DNA from: JAOUEA01 sp963790335
Lineage (GTDB): Bacteria > Actinomycetota > UBA4738 > HRBIN12
DNA length: 64,000 bases
Assembly (NCBI GenBank): GCA_963790335.1
Contig: CAWBOB010000010.1
Location: 1-64,000, forward strand
Direction of reading: 5' to 3'
Part shown: piece after piece, positions 61,204-64,000 of the stretch
How positions within the stretch are numbered: the first letter of the stretch is position 1
How the letters are laid out: every line of letters begins with the position of its first letter
The notes under the pieces: model-generated
Database searches by the model: none
Told to the model about the DNA's origin: nothing
Seen by the model: only the letters and a program-made list of their open reading frames with translations
Made by a program: the position numbers and the translations under genes

Positions 61204-63552
61204 GTGAGTCAGAGCCCCGCCCGCGAGGCGGCCCTCGAACGCGACCTGGGCGGTTGGACGAAGCGTCTGTTGCTCGGCAGGGCTCTCGCCTCGCACAAGG
61301 CCGAGCACCAGCTGCTTCCCAAGATCCTCGCGTTGCCGGTCTTCGCGTCGGACCAGCTCTCGTCGGTGGCTTACGCGACCGAGGAGATGCTGCTCGTGCT
61401 CTTGCTTGCGGGCGCTTCGGGACGAGGCCTGCTGACTCCTCTGTCGGTGGGTGTCGGAGCCCTGCTCGTCGTCGTGATCGCATCGTACCGACAGACGGTT
61501 CGTGAGTATCCGCAAGGGGGCGGCTCCTACATCGTCGCCCGGCAGAACCTCGGCTTGATCCCCGGTCTGACCGCCGGCGCCGCGATCCAGATCTCGTACG
61601 TGTTGACGGTCGCTGTGAGCGTGACGGCGGGTGCGATCGCGGTGACGTCCGCCGTGCCGTCGCTGGCTCCCTTCAAGCTGCCGATGGCGATCGCGTTCAT
61701 CGGGTTGATCACCCTCGCGAACCTTCGCGGTGCCAAGGAAGCGGGCCGGCTCTTCGCGATTCCGACCTACGGGTTCGTGCTCGTGGTCGGCGCCACCCTG
61801 GCATGGGGAGCGTGGCTGTGCGCAAGTGCTGGCTGCCCGCGCGCCGCCACTGCCGACCTGCCTCTGGAGACGATGTCCGGACTCTCGGCACTGCTCGTGC
61901 TCCGCGCATTCTCTTCGGGTGCGACGGCGCTCACCGGTGTCGAAGCGATCGCCGACGGCGTGCAGGCCTTCCGCCGCCCACAATCGAAGAACGCCGCCTC
62001 GACGCTTCTGCTGATGGGCGCGATGAGCATCCCGATGTTCCTCGGGATCTCTGCTCTCGCCTCCGCCCTGGGGGTGCGCACGAACGAACACATCGCTGCC
62101 TCGACGTCGGTGCTCGCGCAGATCGGCGAGACGGTGTTCGGCGACGGGCTCCTGTTCTTGGTGCTGCAGGTGTTCACCGCTCTCATCCTGATCCTCGCGG
62201 CCAACACGGCCTATCAGGACTTCCCGAGGCTGGCCTCGATCCTCGCACGCGATGGGTTCATGCCCTCACAGTTCCGCAACCGAGGAGACCGGCTCGTCTT
62301 CTCCAACGGCATCGCGGTGCTCGCCGGGCTCGCGATACTGCTCGTCTGGGTGTTCGACGCCGATCTCTCGCGTCTCATCCAGCTCTACGTCGTCGGGGTG
62401 TTCATCGCCCTGACGCTCTCTCAGGCAGGCATGGTTCGGCGATGGTGGGAACGACGCACCGCGGGCTGGCAGGTGAGGGCCGCGATCAACGTGATCGGCG
62501 CGACGACGACAGGGGTGGTGTTCGGGATCGTCGTAGCGACACGCTTCTCGTTGGGGGCTTGGATGGTCATCGCCGCCTTGCCGATCGTGGTGGGCCAGTT
62601 CCTGCTCGTGGCTCACCACTATCGCTCCGTCGCCATGGTGCTCGACAGCGTGGCACCCATCGACGTGCCCACCGCGAACAGCGAGTTCGTCTTCTTGGTG
62701 CCCGACCTCGGACCGGCGACGCGTGACGGCATCGCCTACCTGCGGGCGATCCGTCCCGAGTCGGTGACCGCCCTCTACATCGGGGCGGTGCCGGGATTCG
62801 AACTGGCCGCCGCGGAGTGGTCGATGGTGGCCCCGCGACTCGGGGACCTGCGCCGACTTCACGACGCGGATCGGCATCTCGTGCGGGCCTTGAGGGCGTT
62901 CGTTCGGGCACGGTCGCGGCCAGCCGATGGCTTCCTGACGTTGATCGTGCCGGAGAACGCGAGCGACCGATCCCTCGTACAGCAGATCGTGCACAACCGC
63001 CGACTCTTCCTGCTCAAGACGTCGATGCTCTTCGAGCCCGGCGTCGTCGTCACCGATGTGCCCCTGCTGCCCCAAGAGCAGGTCCCGACGTCGGGCAGGC
63101 CACTGGAACCGGAGCGGAGCTTCGTGATCGTGCCGATCTCCAACGTGAGCTATGCGACCGCCCGGGCGGTGAGATACGCCACGTCGTTGCATGCGGTCGG
63201 GGTCGAAGCGCTCTTCCTGGTCACTGATAACGCGGAGATCGGCGACGTCGCCGATGCGTGGATCGAGCACGGCTTCGACGTGCCGCTCGTCATGGTGGAA
63301 GCGCCGTTCCGCGACCTCGGAACGCCACTGCTCGAGGAGATCCACAAGCTCACGGTTCGAGGCGACACGATCGTGACGGTCGTGCTGCCCGAGATCGTGC
63401 CGCTCCGGTGGTGGCAGACCCTGCTCCATGGACAGACCGCCCTGTACTTCAAGCGCCTGTTGCTGTTCGAGCCGCATGTGGTGGTGACGAGCGTGCCATT
63501 CCACCTGCGGTCTCCGGAGGTTCCCGAAGGAAGCACACCGATCAAGCGGTGA
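61204..63552 (+). CDS. KimA-like APC-family permease 3
   Basis: 782 residues, intact, from GTG 61204. The twelve-helix core (about 25-475) contains LPVFASDQLSSVAYATEEML, REYPQGGGSYIVARQNLGL, NLRGAKEAGRLFAIPTYGF and TALTGVEAIADGVQAFRRPQ. The C-terminal ~300 residues are soluble and hold two tandem modules, ending SMLFEPGVVVTDVPLLPQ and LLLFEPHVVVTSVPFHLR, each preceded by an alpha/beta region like the Usp-fold tail of KimA. It lies beside two TrkA genes, in the position of Rv2690c, so K+ uptake is the favoured function. It is the only one of the three copies without a frameshift. Confidence 0.9.
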   Translation: MSQSPAREAALERDLGGWTKRLLLGRALASHKAEHQLLPKILALPVFASDQLSSVAYATEEMLLVLLLAGASGRGLLTPLSVGVGALLVVVIASYRQTVREYPQGGGSYIVARQNLGLIPGLTAGAAIQISYVLTVAVSVTAGAIAVTSAVPSLAPFKLPMAIAFIGLITLANLRGAKEAGRLFAIPTYGFVLVVGATLAWGAWLCASAGCPRAATADLPLETMSGLSALLVLRAFSSGATALTGVEAIADGVQAFRRPQSKNAASTLLLMGAMSIPMFLGISALASALGVRTNEHIAASTSVLAQIGETVFGDGLLFLVLQVFTALILILAANTAYQDFPRLASILARDGFMPSQFRNRGDRLVFSNGIAVLAGLAILLVWVFDADLSRLIQLYVVGVFIALTLSQAGMVRRWWERRTAGWQVRAAINVIGATTTGVVFGIVVATRFSLGAWMVIAALPIVVGQFLLVAHHYRSVAMVLDSVAPIDVPTANSEFVFLVPDLGPATRDGIAYLRAIRPESVTALYIGAVPGFELAAAEWSMVAPRLGDLRRLHDADRHLVRALRAFVRARSRPADGFLTLIVPENASDRSLVQQIVHNRRLFLLKTSMLFEPGVVVTDVPLLPQEQVPTSGRPLEPERSFVIVPISNVSYATARAVRYATSLHAVGVEALFLVTDNAEIGDVADAWIEHGFDVPLVMVEAPFRDLGTPLLEEIHKLTVRGDTIVTVVLPEIVPLRWWQTLLHGQTALYFKRLLLFEPHVVVTSVPFHLRSPEVPEGSTPIKR

Positions 63553-63908
63553 ATTCCAGGCGAGGGTTGATCATCTTCGGGGGACCGCCGCCCCGCTGTT
63601 CGCCGAGGACTCCCTCGACCACCACCTTGGTGCCGAGGGCGAACCCGCCGATGCCGCGGCGCCCCATGAACACCACGACCGCCTCACCGGTTCCGTCGCT
63701 CACCAACGCTTCGAGCGACTCGTGACCACTCATCGGTAGCACGGTGATGCGTCGGATCACGCCCGGCGATCTTGACCGGCTGGCGCATCGGTGCGTCCTC
63801 GAGCCGCACGCAGCCGGCGACCGAGTCGGCCCAGTCCTCGATCTCGGTCGCCAGCCGCGACTCGTCGCTCTCGGTGAGTCGCTCGATCCACCGGCGGAAC
63901 GCACCCAT
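63542..63908 (-). CDS. OB-fold nucleic-acid-binding protein, one frameshift near 63765
   Basis: The first 50 residues from ATG 63908 (WIERLTESDESRLATEIEDW, PMRQPVKIAG) are in one frame. The rest (GVIRRITVLPMSGHESLEA, VVVFMGRRGIGGFALGTKVV, PKMINPRLEF) is in another. Removing one G from a GGG run restores AGVIRRI and gives ~122 residues, matching the small actinobacterial OB-fold family found beside the ceoBC genes (Rv2694c position). Its function is unknown. The stop overlaps the permease 3 stop by 11 bases in convergent orientation. Confidence 0.82.
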
Positions 63909-63932
63909 GTCGTCGGCCGCTGTCGTCGGGTC

Positions 63933-64000
63933 TCAGACGGTGGCGGCCGACTTCTCGGCGAACTCCGCGGCGGCGTCGAGCTCGGACTTGCGAGCTTTGG
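63933..64000 (-). CDS. 3' end of a gene cut by the window edge
   Basis: Only the last 21 codons are in the window: KARKSELDAAAEFAEKSAAT plus one residue, then TGA at 63933-63935. The Ala/Glu/Lys-rich helix is not diagnostic. It is upstream of, and in the same direction as, the OB-fold gene (24 bases), so probably in one operon. Confidence 0.5.
   Translation of the reverse strand, partial: KARKSELDAAAEFAEKSAATV

Overview
The window is high-GC DNA with dense, overlapping genes. It fits an uncultured member of the Actinomycetota. Three gene orders support this: tilS-hpt-ftsH followed by folE-folP-folB-folK-panC-coaX-lysS; a DUF2342 zincin-like gene just upstream of tilS; and an APC permease / paired TrkA / OB-fold neighbourhood like the Rv2690c-ceoB-ceoC-Rv2694c region of Mycobacterium tuberculosis. 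I cannot assign a class or genus. Many conserved genes are split by single-base indels, often in short homopolymers, so the sequence probably comes from an error-prone or incompletely polished assembly. Frameshifts should be read with that in mind.

Layout. 1-1.5 kb: a stretch of different composition with no supportable gene, running into a truncated EamA transporter. 1.85-16.1 kb: housekeeping block on the minus strand (tilS, hpt, lipoprotein, ftsH, HAD hydrolase, DnaJ-like, folE, folP, alpha/beta hydrolase, folB, folK, DUF2520 protein, panC, coaX, lysS), with the DUF2342 gene at its head. 16.1-21.4 kb: a repeat-bearing membrane protein and an ABC ATPase / FtsX-type permease / histidine kinase operon. 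21.5 kb: tRNA-Thr(CGT). 21.7-23.8 kb: a UspA-ABC1/UbiB fusion.

23.9-39.8 kb is a signalling island. It holds six large paralogous multi-TM histidine kinases of the HisKA_3/NarL type, a response regulator fused to a class III nucleotide cyclase, a LuxR-type regulator, a receiver-only regulator, a UspA protein and a small membrane protein. The minus-strand half is one operon coupled by 4-14 base overlaps (cyclase-regulator, three kinases, small membrane protein). The plus-strand half carries the other three kinases. Two kinases share a nearly identical 0.8-kb catalytic module, and one kinase has about seven frameshifts.

40-51.7 kb: secreted M36 metallopeptidase, acyltransferase-3/SGNH protein, then holB, an MFS-thymidylate kinase fusion and topA (minus strand), a DedA protein and a GNAT acetyltransferase. 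51.7-63.6 kb: a probable potassium-homeostasis locus. It has three KimA/APC-like permeases with doubled C-terminal soluble modules, a KdpDE-like two-component system encoded just upstream of two of them, two TrkA/RCK proteins, and a KdpD-like sensor lacking its kinase. A phased direct-repeat array upstream of the KdpD-like gene looks like an OmpR-family operator. 63.5-64 kb: an OB-fold protein and the 3' end of another gene.

Promoter-like TANNNT hexamers lie 6-9 bases before several start codons, suggesting that leaderless transcripts are common in this organism.
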